From Tachypleus tridentatus (taxonomy: Eukaryota; Arthropoda; Merostomata; Xiphosura; Limulidae), in assembly GCF_004210375.1 (NCBI RefSeq), contig NC_134825.1:41968348-42032347 (forward strand): DNA of 64,000 nucleotides, read 5' to 3'. Numbering within the stretch: the stretch's first letter is position 1; the number at the start of each line of letters is the position of its first letter. The position numbers and the translations under genes were made by a program. The notes below the pieces were generated by a model. That model had not been told where the DNA came from, did no database searches, and saw only the letters and a program-made list of their open reading frames with translations. Positions 23,269 through 35,225 of this stretch are shown one piece after another.

Positions 23269-23354
23269 CGTTCTTGTCTCTGCTTTCCCGCAGCTGCTGG
23301 AATACTTAGAGGCTTTAGTGGACTTAAGCCTGTGAGACCAAAAGGGCAGTTCCA
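23269..23354 (-). CDS. Possible internal exon (86 nt), unrecognised
   Basis: Minus strand, bounded by an acceptor with a pyrimidine-rich tract (tttttgacttttgacacAG) and a GTGTGT donor. Two minus frames are open: one reads WNCPFGLTGLSPLKPLSI and onward, the other ELPFWSHRLKSTKASKY and onward. The second ends in phase 0, compatible with 21221-21087. The plus strand is also open here, so strand and frame are uncertain. Confidence 0.22.
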
Positions 23355-23593
23355 CTGTGTCAAAAGTCAAAAATAAAATCTACTCGATATAAAATATTTA
23401 CATCCATACTGCGTGTAATTTATTGTTTTAACTAAGAACAAACAACTTAATTTTATTCAACTAACAAGCAAAACTTTGATTACAAATTATTAACTTTAAA
23501 TCCGTTTGTTTTAACTTCGTGTTTAAAATTCGCGATAATTATTCTAACATTCACTGCACAAGCGCCTGATAACCTGCAGGCACAACATACCTA

Positions 23594-23605
23594 TGTAAAA
23601 TGCGC
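23594..23605. promoter_or_regulatory. NRF1-type palindrome
   Basis: A TGCGCATGCGCG core in an otherwise CpG-poor region matches the known NRF1 consensus (YGCGCATGCGCR). It could mark a promoter, but I see no gene start tied to it. Confidence 0.25.
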
Positions 23606-23870
23606 ATGCGCGGAACAAGTGATTCAGAAAATTAAAAAAAAGACAATTAATTCAAAAATAAGAATTAGCCAAGGTAAAAAGTCAGACTGAGCGAAAACCT
23701 ACCGAGGAGTAATAAAATAAATACTAATTAACCAATAATTAAAATAATTATTTATGTATTGTATGTGCTCAGCGTTACGAAAGTGGAGCGACGGTAGAAA
23801 AAGAGAGACAGGAAACAGAAGATGCCTAAAAACAGCAAAGAGACACACATGATTAATCGTTCGTTTTGTA

Positions 23871-24119
23871 CAGGGCGTTCGGAAAGTCACTGTGCACTTA
23901 TATATTTATTAGCAGACATGTTTCAATGTAGAATACAGGAGGTAAATATGAATGACAATTATAAACAATGTTGAAAGTGACCCCCGTTGGCATCAATACA
24001 GGCCTGGATCCTTCTTATTTTGTTTCTAAGACACCGCTATCAGTTGCTGGCTTGAAATCAAATCTGAAATATAATAACATTTGATTACAAAACTGCACAG
24101 TGACTTTCCGAACACCCTG
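23871..24119. mobile_element. 249-bp mariner/Tc1-type MITE with TA target duplication
   Basis: The terminal inverted repeats of about 26 bp (cagggcgttcggaaagtcac and its partner at the right end) differ at one position, and TA flanks both sides (23869-23870 and 24120-24121). Inside, on the minus strand, is a short remnant of a transposase C-terminus (IQACIDANGGHFQH, then a stop). It is therefore a deletion derivative of an autonomous element rather than an unrelated MITE. Confidence 0.88.
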
Positions 24120-24121
24120 TA

Positions 24122-26300
24122 GTACACAATGTGCAATTCACTAAGTGAGAAGCCTCCAAGGTTCAGAACTATTGATTAGATAAAATGGAATGCAATTATG
24201 AGAAGAACCCACTTCCTGAGCAGCTATTTATAATCAGGTAATGGGATTGATTGTCACGTTTATATCATATCCACAACTAAAAGTGTCTCGTACCTGAGAC
24301 ATTTGTAACCAATTTCAATACGTTGATAACTAGAGCCATCTCAGGAAATACTGACAGAAGCGACAGTTGATAATGAACCAAATGTGGAGAACAAAACTGT
24401 AAAAGTAGAAGAAGATGATTTCTTTTCATACTTTAGAGAGAAAAAAATGAACAAAAATAATGTTAAGACAATTCATGGACACAAAATGAAAATGAGTGTA
24501 GAAGAGAACTGTAATAGAATAATTATTTATATAGAACGAGAAACATGGGAGAGAATACTAGAGTTGATGGTTAGTGTATTCTTTAAAAGCAAACGCATTG
24601 TAATGTTTTTTTTTTGTAAATTGTTTGTTGACAAGAAAATGCAGTTGGGACTGATGAATTATTTTATTCGTAGAAGTATTTAAAAAAATCAACAAATACG
24701 GAATCTCAGAAGAAGTCAGTTTACATATAGAATACTTTATAAAATAGAAGCAATTAGAAATTTTCGTTGAAACCAATTCTTGCAGTAGACAGTGCACCTG
24801 TGGCATTAATTGAAAGAATCTAAAGAGAATCTAAGAGACATACTTAATTTGGTTCCAACATTTAGCAGAGAGGAAAAAAAACAACACTTTCGGGAGAGAT
24901 GTTAACAGATTAAACATAAATTATTTAACTCAATTAAAAATGATGACAAAGTTTAACCTATTAATGGATGAACAGGTTATAAAATAAAGAAGTTCATACA
25001 ATCATCAATATTTTAGCTATGAAGTCCAGAATGAGCTAAAGCTCAAAATAAGTTGTTAATATAGTCGTAAAAATTAAACATTTTTACTAATAATCTGGCT
25101 TAATGTATTCGGAGCAGCGGTCAGTAGTTTTAAGAACGCGAAATATCCAAGGAATATTTGTTTAGGAAAATGTAATTTTGTTTATTAATGCTGAAAAGAT
25201 TACAGGTTCTGTTCTATCACAGGTCGTATTTGAAGAGCTTACAAAACAGGTAATACTGTTCGAAGATTGCTGATCACCTTTACAATAACAACGTAGATGT
25301 GAGAAATTGAAACATGAAATAAAATGACATATTTAGCCTTTTTTGCTATCTTTCTTTGAACCTCATACTTTGTGACACTACAATTTTTTGCAACTGTTCA
25401 AACACTTTCTTTAGTTTTCCAAGAATGTATATTGTTTTTACATCATCAACTGGCTGATTGGTAATTTTGATGTCTTCTTCCAGTATCATTCTTAAAAAAT
25501 ATATTAAAAGTTAGTTTTCAAGAATTCTTGCTTAGCGAATAATCTCTGGTTTAGGCTGTCTTATAAAAACAACAACAAATAATAAGCCTTGTATTTCCAG
25601 AATAAAACCTTTGTCTACTACGATTCAATGTCCAAATATATTACATTTTTTCCTCTTCATTATTAGCACTAAACAATTTTTGAGGATTTGTGCTAAACTT
25701 TACTGTTTAATTTTATTTATTCTTTATAAAACGAAAACTAACTGATTAAACATCAGTAAAATTATATCAATGCCATTCAGTCTTTTTCTTAAGAAGAAAA
25801 GGTCATCATGTTCATCATCAAAGTCTCTATCTCTGCATCATGAAGAAAAAACAAAACAACATCCACATGAAATAGAAATAGAAAGATGCAGAAAATAATC
25901 GAAAAATAAAGTACTTCAGTTGCTACGTGTTTTAATTTTGCTATAACTATAAGCATTGCAAAAACCCACAGGGGAAGATGGAATTTCATATATTACGATT
26001 TGTTTACATCTTGAGAACACATGTATAACACCATTCGTCGAATATTCTCCAGATAGCGAGATAATTTGGTGTTGTATAAATTACTAGGTTACTGAATAAA
26101 TTTTGTGAGCAAGCTCTAACTTCCTCCTTTTAGTAAATAATTAAACTTTTAAACCGCGTTATACCAGCCATCTGAACACTGCAGAAAGTTATGCAGAACA
26201 ATTAATTATTTTACACAGTTAAACGTACATCACGTCAGGTATCAACTATCCAATAAAATAGCCGAGAGTAGGAAATCCAGACCAAAATGGTGCAAAGATT
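24122..26300. other. AT-rich intergenic DNA
   Basis: A weak SINE-A trace may lie near 24235-24295 (ggtaatgggattgattgtca). A minus-strand frame at 25989-25789 begins with a hydrophobic, signal-like stretch (MKFHLPLWVFAMLIVIA) but has no good donor or partner exon. Nothing else is supported. Confidence 0.3.
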
Positions 26301-26372
26301 TTACTACATATATATCCTTCATAGTTTGGTATTGCATCAAAAAGAATTATTGTACTCTTAACAACGAAGATT

Positions 26373-26540
26373 ATGCTGATTGTTCTGGTCTTGACTTTTG
26401 CTGCCATTGTTAGCAGTCACAGCAACAGATTTCAGGCACAGCTAAATCGTAATGAAAGTGATCTAAGAACCAGAAGCCTAAAAATGTTGATCATGCATTT
26501 TATTCGAAATACAATCTGTAGTCGCCATGTGCCTTTTTAG
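26373..26540 (+). CDS. Putative 55-aa secreted peptide or first exon
   Basis: The ATG at 26373 opens a frame with a convincing signal peptide (MLIVLVLTFAAIVSSHS). It is followed by a polar, Arg/Asn-rich stretch (NRFQAQLNRNESDLRTRSLK) and one cysteine near the end, before TAG at 26538. A TATA-like atatatat lies at 26308-26315, about 60 bases upstream, matching the spacing in the two firmer genes. An alternative is a first exon spliced at a weak GTAATG donor after QLNR. I do not recognise the product, and a chance frame is possible. Confidence 0.33.
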   Translation: MLIVLVLTFAAIVSSHSNRFQAQLNRNESDLRTRSLKMLIMHFIRNTICSRHVPF

Positions 26541-27438
26541 GTTATCTAAATAATATTTTGAATACTTGAGTAAAATTTGCTCTTTGTTGAAACAAAATTG
26601 AATATGTTAACATTAAACGAATATTTATATTGATATTAAAACTGTCTTATATTACACTGCCTTGTATTTTAGAAAAAATGTTCTCCGTGGAATTTTCAAA
26701 TTGCATTTTCCTATTTTTAAAGAGCCTAGTAATGCTCTGTGAGCCATCTGAAGCTCTGAATGTTGTAGCCTAAAATATCCGGTGATAAACACAGCTATTA
26801 CAATTAAGTATGTAGGTTGTTTTTTTACGTGCACTTGTTATTTGTTTTGTTAATTTAGTTATAGTGAAATTTTTAACAGTAAGATATCAGTGATTAATCT
26901 CTGTACGATTTTTGACGTTGTTTATATTTTGTATAAAAACTGGCGTATTACTAACTCTATTTAGACCAAGTGTGACTCAATGGGTGTCATCCTGAAGTAT
27001 GGATCTTCAAATACAATGTTTCCGTCCCTCTATTGTAGTATTATAGGAAATTATTCTAACTGCTCTCCACACTTTTGGGTCATTAGAGAGTTAGAAGAGT
27101 AACCGTAAAGTCAAATTATTTAGTGACCAAGAGTAGTCCGAAGTTATTGGTGGATTCCATGGACTAGTTCAATTTCTATGATCTATTAATTTCAAATGAG
27201 TGACGGTTGGCGCAGATAACCTTTTAGAAAACTTATAGAAATATTCGAAAAACGAGACAAGTAAACTGGTTTTTAGATGCAGCTGCCGATAGTAGTAATA
27301 CGAGTTTGAAAACCAAGGAATGAAATAATGTTTATACTTTTTACTGACAGTATGATAACGCTTATTACTACCTAACTTTCTGATTAGTAGCTTGCTAATG
27401 ACATTTCACTTCCCTAGAAAATCACTTAATTTGGCAAT
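26541..27438. other. AT-rich intergenic DNA, nothing recognised
   Basis: No polyadenylation signal close behind the 26373 frame and no further exon that I can support. Confidence 0.3.
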
Positions 27439-27565
27439 GTTTCTTTATTTTAGCACAAAGCTACAGAATGGGTTATCTGTATTCTTTTTAGCGCGAGGGT
27501 TTTCACTAACCGCAGATTTTAGTGTTGTGAATACGTAAACTTATCCTGATCTACTGGGCGACACT
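27439..27565 (-). repeat. SINE-C, diverged copy
   Basis: ttagcacaaagctacagaat, gggttatctgtattc and a degraded promoter box. The head ends at ctactgggcgacac. Confidence 0.45.
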
Positions 27566-28070
27566 CTGCCGAGTACAACATTTTAAATCTAAGTGAACTG
27601 CTGTATAGTTATGTGAGAAGAGCATGTGTAACATGCTTATTGAATGTCACAATGTATTAAGTTTAAGACATACAATGAACTTGATGTATAGCTCATGGAT
27701 CAAGACAACCGACATCTATGACATCAATGTAGTATTGTAGTATAAAGTAAAAGTGGGTAACATAGTTTTACAACTAGATATTAACCCAACTGCTATTTTA
27801 ATAAAATTAAAAAAACAAAACGATTCATGTTAATCTGTCTGTTTGTTACAGCTGATTTTGAACATGTCGACAACGATCTGAAACAGAAATAAGTGGAATG
27901 TGTGCCTTAAGAAGTTTGAATGCATCGTTATTAAATTTGACAAAGCTCTGAAAACTATATATAAACACAGCACTAAATACTTTAACTATACCTAAAATCA
28001 GAAGTTTAGCTTTGTTTGCTCTTAGATAAAAAGGTAAAGGGTACTAATACAATTAACAATGATGAGTTTC

Positions 28071-28189
28071 TCGCTAGGACAGCGGTAAGTCTACGGATTT
28101 AAAACTCTAAAATCAGGTGGCTCGATTCCCCTCGGTGGACACAGCAGATGATAAACTAATGTGGCTTTACTATATAAGAAACACACACA
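28071..28189 (+). repeat. SINE-B copy (first of a close pair)
   Basis: gacagcggtaagtctacgga head, a ctcgattcccctcgg B-box region, and an atgtggctttactatataag body with an acacacacat tail. Confidence 0.7.
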
Positions 28190-28275
28190 TAAAATGGTAT
28201 AGGAGAACAACAAGGTCAATAGAAACGACTAAACTATGTAAATGAACCCTGTTCGTTTACAAGTGAATTGTCCCT

Positions 28276-28397
28276 CCCCCCTCGCTGGGACAGGGGTAAG
28301 TCTACGGATTTACAACCCAAATATCAGGGATTCGACTCCCCTCAGGTGGACACAACAGATAGCCCGATCTGGCTTTGCTATAAGAAAAACACACAAA
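28276..28397 (+). repeat. SINE-B copy (second of a close pair)
   Basis: Same strand as the copy ending at 28189, about 90 bp away. The B box reads gattcgactcccct. The spacing suggests independent insertion rather than tandem duplication, since the flanks differ. Confidence 0.7.
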
Positions 28398-28399
28398 CG

Positions 28400-29140
28400 C
28401 GCATTATAAGTGAATTAAAATTAATATACCTTTTTACTTCAATAATAGTTCAAATCTTCATTATGTTGAGTTCAACTTTAGGGTCACGTTTCCACTCGAA
28501 TAATTTGTCTGCGCATGTCTGTGTGTACCTGACGTTTTGGTTAAAGTTCTGCATGAGAAGAAATAGGCAGCGTAAAAGAACTACTCATATAATGATGTTT
28601 AAAAACAACAAGAAAGATTCTCATGTAAACTACTGAATAGTATTTACTTATTCATTTGGTAAAAACAAAAACTATTTTTGGTAGAATATAAATCACCTGA
28701 TGAAAAGTACTTTCTCAGGCATCAAACTTGACCACTGAAAGTCTTTCAATTTTAATAACCTAAACAATCTCACCTGATCTGAATTTAGAAGTACTATAAA
28801 ATAGAACAACATTGACCATTAAGTTTCGGTCTAAAATAAAGATTTCATCTCATAATTGAAAAATAAATCAAAATCTATGTATATAAACCCCAATATTTGG
28901 AACTATACAGTATTTAACGTATTAGATTATTTAAACATCAGGACTGTTTCTACCTAGTGCAGGACTCAAAATAAACTAAATCTTTATTCAAGCAAAGGTT
29001 TACGTTTTGGTTTAGAAAGATTGCAGACCAAAATTGTTTATTTTGAACATATACGGGTTTATAATTAATTAATTTGGGCATGTTGAATTATTAAAAAAGA
29101 CTATTTTGTGCAGCACATGCTAGACGCAACGTATTACATT
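28400..29140. other. AT-rich intergenic DNA, nothing recognised
   Basis: No supported exon or repeat. Confidence 0.3.
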
Positions 29141-29142
29141 AA

Positions 29143-29200
29143 GTATGTTTGTTTGTTGTTAAACACAGTGGACTATTTCTGCCATGCCCATCAAAAAGAT
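29143..29200 (-). repeat. SINE-C, 5'-truncated fragment
   Basis: tttgtttgttgttaaacaca, then a fragment with tgccatgcccatcaaa. The promoter-bearing head is absent. Confidence 0.45.
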
Positions 29201-29388
29201 TTAACTCAAAAGTTTATTGTTACGTTACAGAGGAACTAACTTAAGTAAATATTTGTTTTAAGGTATAGCTGCGCATAACTTTATTGTTATTTAGTCATTA
29301 AATATTAATAACCATAGATTTGATATATTGTGTTTATGAATGTTACTTGTAAGGTGTAGGATTTATGTAATTATTATAAACTTGTTCT

Positions 29389-29657
29389 TGTTTGCCTATT
29401 TTGGAATTTTGCGCAAAGCTACACAAGGGCTATCTGCACTAGCCGTCCCTAATTTTGTAGTGTAAGACTAGAAGTAAGACAGCTAGTCACCGCCAATTCT
29501 TGGGCTATTCTTTTTACCAACAAATAGTGGGATTGGCCCTCACAGTATAACGCTCCAACGGCTGAAAGGACGAGCATGTTTGGTGTGACGGGGATTCGAA
29601 CCCGCGACCCTCAGGTTACGAATTGAATGCCTTAACCCACCTGGTCATGCCGCGCCT
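29389..29657 (-). repeat. SINE-A, near full-length
   Basis: attttgcgcaaagctacaca to gtcatgccgcgcc. A short internal deletion removes part of the caccacccaccgcc segment. Confidence 0.8.
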
Positions 29658-31926
29658 GAACTTTTTCTTACTCCAAGTTAATTTGTTCAGTAAGTTGTCC
29701 CTTTTTCTTCAAAATAATACGTATTCTTCATCGAATGAAAAGGGCAACTTTTTGTTCGACATTAGTGTCGTGTACAACCTTTAAATACGTGCTTTCGAAG
29801 GATAGTTACAAAGGTGTAAAATACTGCTTAAGAAATGATGTTCAGTATACTTGATTTACTAATGTTAATATTTTATAAAACTAGCGGCAATGAGTAATTT
29901 GGACATGTTTGCTTCATGAGATATCTCGACATTAGCATGGCTTAGCAAAACCTTTATAAAAGCAACGTAGAAGGTCAGGCTTTGTGATGAAATTATATTG
30001 TTATGAATACAGTGATTACGCAACTCCATCCAATCCTTTCAGTCCTGTATAGCTGGTAACCCTACAAGATACCTCCACGTGTGACAGAAACCTTAAATAG
30101 AAAGTGTAAGTATAACTTAATCCATTGAAAACATCATTACCACACAGTGAAACTAACTTGTCACTTGCTGGACTTTACAACAATATAAACATGATTACTA
30201 TCCGTTTTTAGATGCTTATGTTGTACTTATTAATCTACCAATGTTACTTTAACGATATTAGAAAAAAGAAACTGCTAATTTAAAAGGCCTCAGGTGATAT
30301 GTAAGCTAAAATAGCAGTGTTTTCCGTATTAACGTATGGATCATTCTAAATCACGGTTTTAAAGTAAAAAAAACTTGTATTCTAAAAGCAAGTAGTATGA
30401 AAGAGTGATAAAGTAAAATATATGCATATTTCTTACGAGGTTTAAGCATCGTTACGTCATTATTAGGAAGAAACCTTATTCAAAGATAATTTTATCTCTT
30501 AAAATACTGTAGCTCATTTGCAGAGAATGATACACCAAAGAAAAACAATTAGTTAAGCTTTGAGTAAAGATAAGTTTTGTAAATAAGAATATGCTTCTGA
30601 AAAATAGAAAACAATTGTCAGGAAATTACGACATGTCCTCGGCGAGATAACATAAGCATGTAGTTTACACATACCAACCTGTACGAATGTCTCAAGATTT
30701 GTAGCGTAAAATCTAGCGCTATCTAGTAACGTAGCTTAATGTTAGAACTTGGTTAATTTGTGAACTCCTTAATTTACTCTTGGTTGGTATTAATTTTACC
30801 GTGTTGACAACCTACATAATGGTACACCAAGATAACACTGGCCTTTGTTATGAGCTTGTGAGTGATAACTGATTTTTAGAGAAATGTTTTGATAAATTAT
30901 TTTTTCTATATATTATTAATTACTTATGCTCTTTGAGCATTTTTCTTGACTTATCGAACAACTTAAAGTGGTACTAAAATTAAATTGTATTAAAATATAT
31001 TTTATCAGTAGGTAAGCTCAAAATAAAACTAAATTGTATATTGTTTACTTTATTTGTTTTTCAACAATAAGATTTAGGACTCTAATTGTATTTTTTATTT
31101 CTCTCTTGCTAATTGATTGTATTTACAAACAAAACAAATCTTATTTTTGCGTCTTTGTTTATAAAAGTTTATCACGATGCTTAACAAACGTTATCCATTA
31201 TTACAGACCTGTTTATGATTACCATTGCTTTTCTCTGGAACTATTTACTTCAGGTTCAGAGTAAAAAAAGAAAAAAAACTCATTTTATAGAAAAACGAAT
31301 TGGACATGAAGACCGAAGTTATTTGTACGCTTGACTTGCATTAATTACCAAAACTTTACATTCAGCACGTTTCTTGAAAATCATCAAGGTTTCTCAGCAA
31401 ACAAGACTTCACTTCTTTGTTTTGCGTTTCAAGTAATGTTCTGTACGACGTGTTTTTTGCATGATTTGACACTTTTATCGTACCTTAACATGGTACAATT
31501 CATGAAATCAGTAAAGTCATTTTGTTGACACAGAAGTTTCTTAAAATTCGAATATCTATATTGCGAAAAACCTGCGCTTAATATAGCAATGGTCCTAGGA
31601 TAAACCAGACCTCACTGTCATAATGTTTTACAGAATCCTTCATTTGCGCCAAACTTCGTAACGCACGCTTTCATAACGTTGTTCTTTTCAGTACTAATCT
31701 GATAAAAGTTAATTTAAACATTCAGTATGACTTGACAAATCCCATATGTCTTGAAGTTACAAAAATAATTATTTAATATATCAGTATCCACCCACCATAA
31801 ACTTAAAATATCTTTCCACAACGAGCAAGTAAGTAAACACATCTAAATTGTTTCAGTAATAGTCCAACAGTAAATTAATACTAGAAAGTAGTTATACATA
31901 TTTGAAAAAAATATAACGTACATGTA
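29658..31926. other. AT-rich intergenic DNA, no supported gene
   Basis: The plus-strand frames at 31034-31264 and 31331-31528 are Phe/Tyr/Ser-rich translations of AT-rich DNA without motifs. Confidence 0.35.
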
Positions 31927-32620
31927 CAGTAAAAACTGTTTAAGCCGAAAACTGCACACAGGGTGGAAACCTATACAAGCCGGAAATATCAAAATTTTGC
32001 AGCATTATCTAAAGATTTCTCGTATAAAACGCCCTCTATATGGCGGATCCTGCGTAACGCTGACGGAAAATTTCACCTACCTCATCTATCAATAAGCAGG
32101 ATTATAACCTGAGTAAGGCGGAAAAAATGTTTTTTATTCAAGAATTAAATATTAATTCCATATTAATTTATTTAAATATAAATAAATTCTTGTTTAATAA
32201 ATAATTTCTTTAAATATTGATAAATTCTTGTTTAATTAATAATTTGTTTAAATATTAATAAATTATTGGACATTTTGTTACAGTAAGTATTGGTTAAATA
32301 TATTCTGTTCTTTTTTTCTGCCGTCACTACTTAAATTGGATTCATGATTTGTAGAAATATATTTGTTTCTTTAGTGAATTCTACTCCAATTTTAAAATTT
32401 AGGGAAAATTTACTTAATACCTTCATTTTTTTAAAAAAGCTACTGAATACCCTCATTTTTTAAAAGTTGTTTGTTATGACGATTCTAGTGAAATTCAAAC
32501 TGATTGAGAAGATTGATGCACATGATTCTGTGAACGTTGACAAGAATGTTTTAACAGAAACTGATGAAACTAATTTGAAATCTATAATAGAATCGCAAGA
32601 TGGTAACAGTGTGAGAGTTG

Positions 32621-32741
32621 TTGTTTTGAATTAAGCACAAAGCTACACAACTGGCTATCTGGGCTCTGCCCACCATGGGTATCGAAACCCGGGTTTTGGC
32701 GTTTTAAGTTCGCAGACATACCGCTGAGTCACTGGAGGGCA
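32621..32741 (-). repeat. SINE-C nested in the Tigger-like relic, with target-site duplication
   Basis: Complete copy with the promoter-box complement gtatcgaaacccggg. It is flanked by ggtaacagtgtgaga on the left and ggcaacagtgcgaga on the right, a 15-bp duplication with two mismatches. This dates the SINE after the DNA transposon. Confidence 0.75.
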
Positions 32742-33060
32742 ACAGTGCGAGACATTCAGAAGATGAACAAAATGAAAAAGGTAGTGAGGAAATAGAAATT
32801 TATACTTTATCACAAGTGTTAAGTTATATTAACGTTATCAAATTGTATGCAGAAATTCATGAAAAGGCCATACACTGGCGTTCTGTTTTAACTGCATGAG
32901 AAAACACATTAAAAAAACGAAACACTTAAAATTGGACACTTTCTTCACATAAATTTGATTAAGATTTGTGTACTTATGTATATTTTAAATCTCTTCTTTG
33001 TTCTTGTCTTAATAAATGTAGCATAAACAGTATAATAACTTTATGCAGAAACGTCTAGAT

Positions 33061-33178
33061 CCCCTCTAGTACACCGGTAGGTCTACAGCTTTACAACGCT
33101 AAAATCAGGGGTTCGATTCCCCTAGATGGGCTCAGCAGATGGCCTGATGTGACTTTGTTTAAGAAAACACACACAGAG
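33061..33178 (+). repeat. SINE-B nested in the Tigger-like relic
   Basis: cccctctagtacaccggtag head, an intact B box (ggttcgattcccc) and a tttgtttaagaaaacacaca tail. Confidence 0.7.
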
Positions 33179-33477
33179 AAACCTCTTACTTCCCTTGAGT
33201 CAAGCAAGTATAACGTTCCGTTCAAAAATTATATATAATTAAGGAAATGCATGCTCACTATCTGAGCCGGAAATTTTACTCGATCCCGCCGATTCCGCCT
33301 TAGACAGGTTTCGTGTATACATATTTTTAGAGAATATTAGTATCGATAGAATTAAGTAAATTAGATAAAAATCAAAAGGAAAGACTTCGTTAAAACAGTA
33401 AATCCAGACCACTCACTAATTATATTAGTTTGTTATAACTAAAAACTAGAAGAAGCAAAAATAAAATAAAAATAAAA

Positions 33478-34520
33478 ACGCTGCATTAATTGAAAATATC
33501 CCAGGGTACAAGATATAATGTAGGATATAAAATGTACCCAAGGATTTGGAGGTGGCTGAGAAGTAGGACCCACATTGCGGTCGGGATACACCGTCTATCA
33601 GTCTTAACCTCCATTCGCCAGTCTTACATAAAGAAATAAAGTAAGGGAATAGCAATAGGTGGTGAAGGGTGGTATAGATGTGGAGCGTTGTGGGAAGATA
33701 ATTGCTCTCCAAACTAAAGAAGAGGAAGAAAATAACTGAAACATAAAAAATAAAATACTACCATTTAGGGTAATAAGTAAGTTAAATAAACTTACCTCTC
33801 GAAATTGGCATTCCAGCCCACTTTATGGTAGAAAGGTACGAACTGATGGCCCAGTAAACAAACTATACTATTATGAAGGGTCCCATCCAATTATAAAAAT
33901 TAACTAGTACAACTCCGAACCATCACCCATTAAGTCCACTATAGCTATCATGCTCAAAACAAGCCTTTATATGTGGTACATCTGCATAAAGTAGTGCCAA
34001 GCTGTTAAACGACCTATTCACAACTAAAATCAATTATTAATAATTTTTAGTACAATTTCTTTAATTTTTATTATATTTGTTATATAACAGTCTAATAACT
34101 TTATTTAAAATTTCTGGAATGCTAACATCAAGAGGTAAGTATATTTAACTTACTTACCCCCCAAATTGTAGTATTTTATTTTCAATTAATTTTTCTTCTT
34201 CTTTACTTTGAAGAGCAATCACCTTCTCACAACTGTCTCCAGGCAGTGAAGGGTGATATAGATGTGAGACATTGTGAGCCTGAGCACCCACATCTCACTC
34301 TCCTAATTTCTATTTCTCTGACTATTATTTTAATCTCTATTACTATTTCTTTACTTTATTTTATTTCTTTATGTGAAACTGGCGAATAGAGGTTAAGACT
34401 GATAAACGGTGTTTCCCCACCGCAATGTGGGTCCTACTTCCTAGTCACTTTCAAACCTAGGGTACATTTTATATCCTACATTATAGCTTGTACTCTAAGA
34501 TTCTTTCAATTAGTGCAGCG
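33478..34520. mobile_element. Fold-back element with very long inverted repeats
   Basis: The left arm (33478-33801) and right arm (34130-34520) are reverse complements with high similarity. Shared landmarks include acgctgca at the tips, ataatgtaggatataaaatg, gtaggacccacattgcgg, tatcagtcttaacctc, cataaagaaataaa and acttacctct at the inner ends. The right arm has an extra segment of about 60 bp. The central spacer is about 330 bp and AT-rich, with no coding motif. A transcript of either strand could form a stem of over 300 bp. I see no convincing target-site duplication and cannot name the family. Confidence 0.75.
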
Positions 34521-34609
34521 TTCTCTAAGTGTTTCGGCTTTTTTTTTATTATACAAAACAAACATATGTATACCAATTCATATCAGAAATATCTTAGATT
34601 AATTGTCTG

Positions 34610-34860
34610 TTTATTGGATTTCAAGCAAAGGCACTAGATGGTTGCTTGTGCTAGCAGTCGCTAATTTTGAAATGATAAACTAGAAGGAAGGTAGTTGGTA
34701 AACACCACTAGCCACCAATTCTTGAGCTAAGTTTGTTAGACTGAGTAATGGAAACGGACCCACAGTGTTGTGACAGTCATTCTGTTTTGGTGGTAAGGGG
34801 GAAGAGAGAAGAAACTCCAGTTTCACAGTCCCGAACACTAACAAATTGGGCAGGAATCAG
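34610..34860 (-). repeat. SINE-A, degenerate copy
   Basis: tttcaagcaaaggcactaga, gtgctagcagtcgctaattt, gaaggaaggtag and accaattcttgagcta follow the SINE-A order with many changes. Confidence 0.5.
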
Positions 34861-35225
34861 CCTTCTTAGAAGAAAGAAATCAATATTTTCGATATAGAGC
34901 ACCTATCAAGTAATGCCAATTACACGTTTTCATTATCACATGTGATAACTTTACGTTCGTGTACTTGAAGGTAATTAAGAAAGAAGACATAGGCAATGAT
35001 ATCTACAAATATCAATGGCTTCTGATTAAAGAAAGTTATCTTTAGAGATTAAAATTATACATGAACCAAATAATTAAGCAAAGTAATTCAACATGTTACG
35101 TTAACTTGAGGTATGTTATAGTTAATGGAATATACTGTTATCGATAATTTTGGACGAAATATTAATGTAGATAAAACAATTACTCGCCATGATGCACATA
35201 TTTTAAATATAGAGCAGATAATAGT

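Larger units (their letters stand above)
31927..33315 (+). mobile_element. pogo/Tigger-like DNA transposon relic
   Basis: The left end (TA, then cagtaaaaactgtttaagcc) pairs with the right end (ccgccttagacaggtttcgtg, then TA), the typical pogo/Tigger terminal pattern, with repeated aagccgg/ggcgga sub-terminal motifs. Between 32480 and 32920 a plus-strand remnant resembles the acidic tail and final helix of such transposases (EIYTLSQVLSYINVIK), but the catalytic core is gone. AT-rich imperfect repeats occupy 32150-32280. One SINE-C and one SINE-B are nested inside. Family assignment is from memory. Confidence 0.65.

Noticed and set aside
25789-25989. Signal-peptide-like minus-strand frame MKFHLPLWVFAMLI
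   Set aside because: Available donors are weak and in the wrong phase for the exon-like segments downstream, and the rest of the frame is AT-rich noise.
33446-33712. 88-codon minus-strand frame
   Set aside because: Lies in one arm of the fold-back element and has no domain or conserved start.
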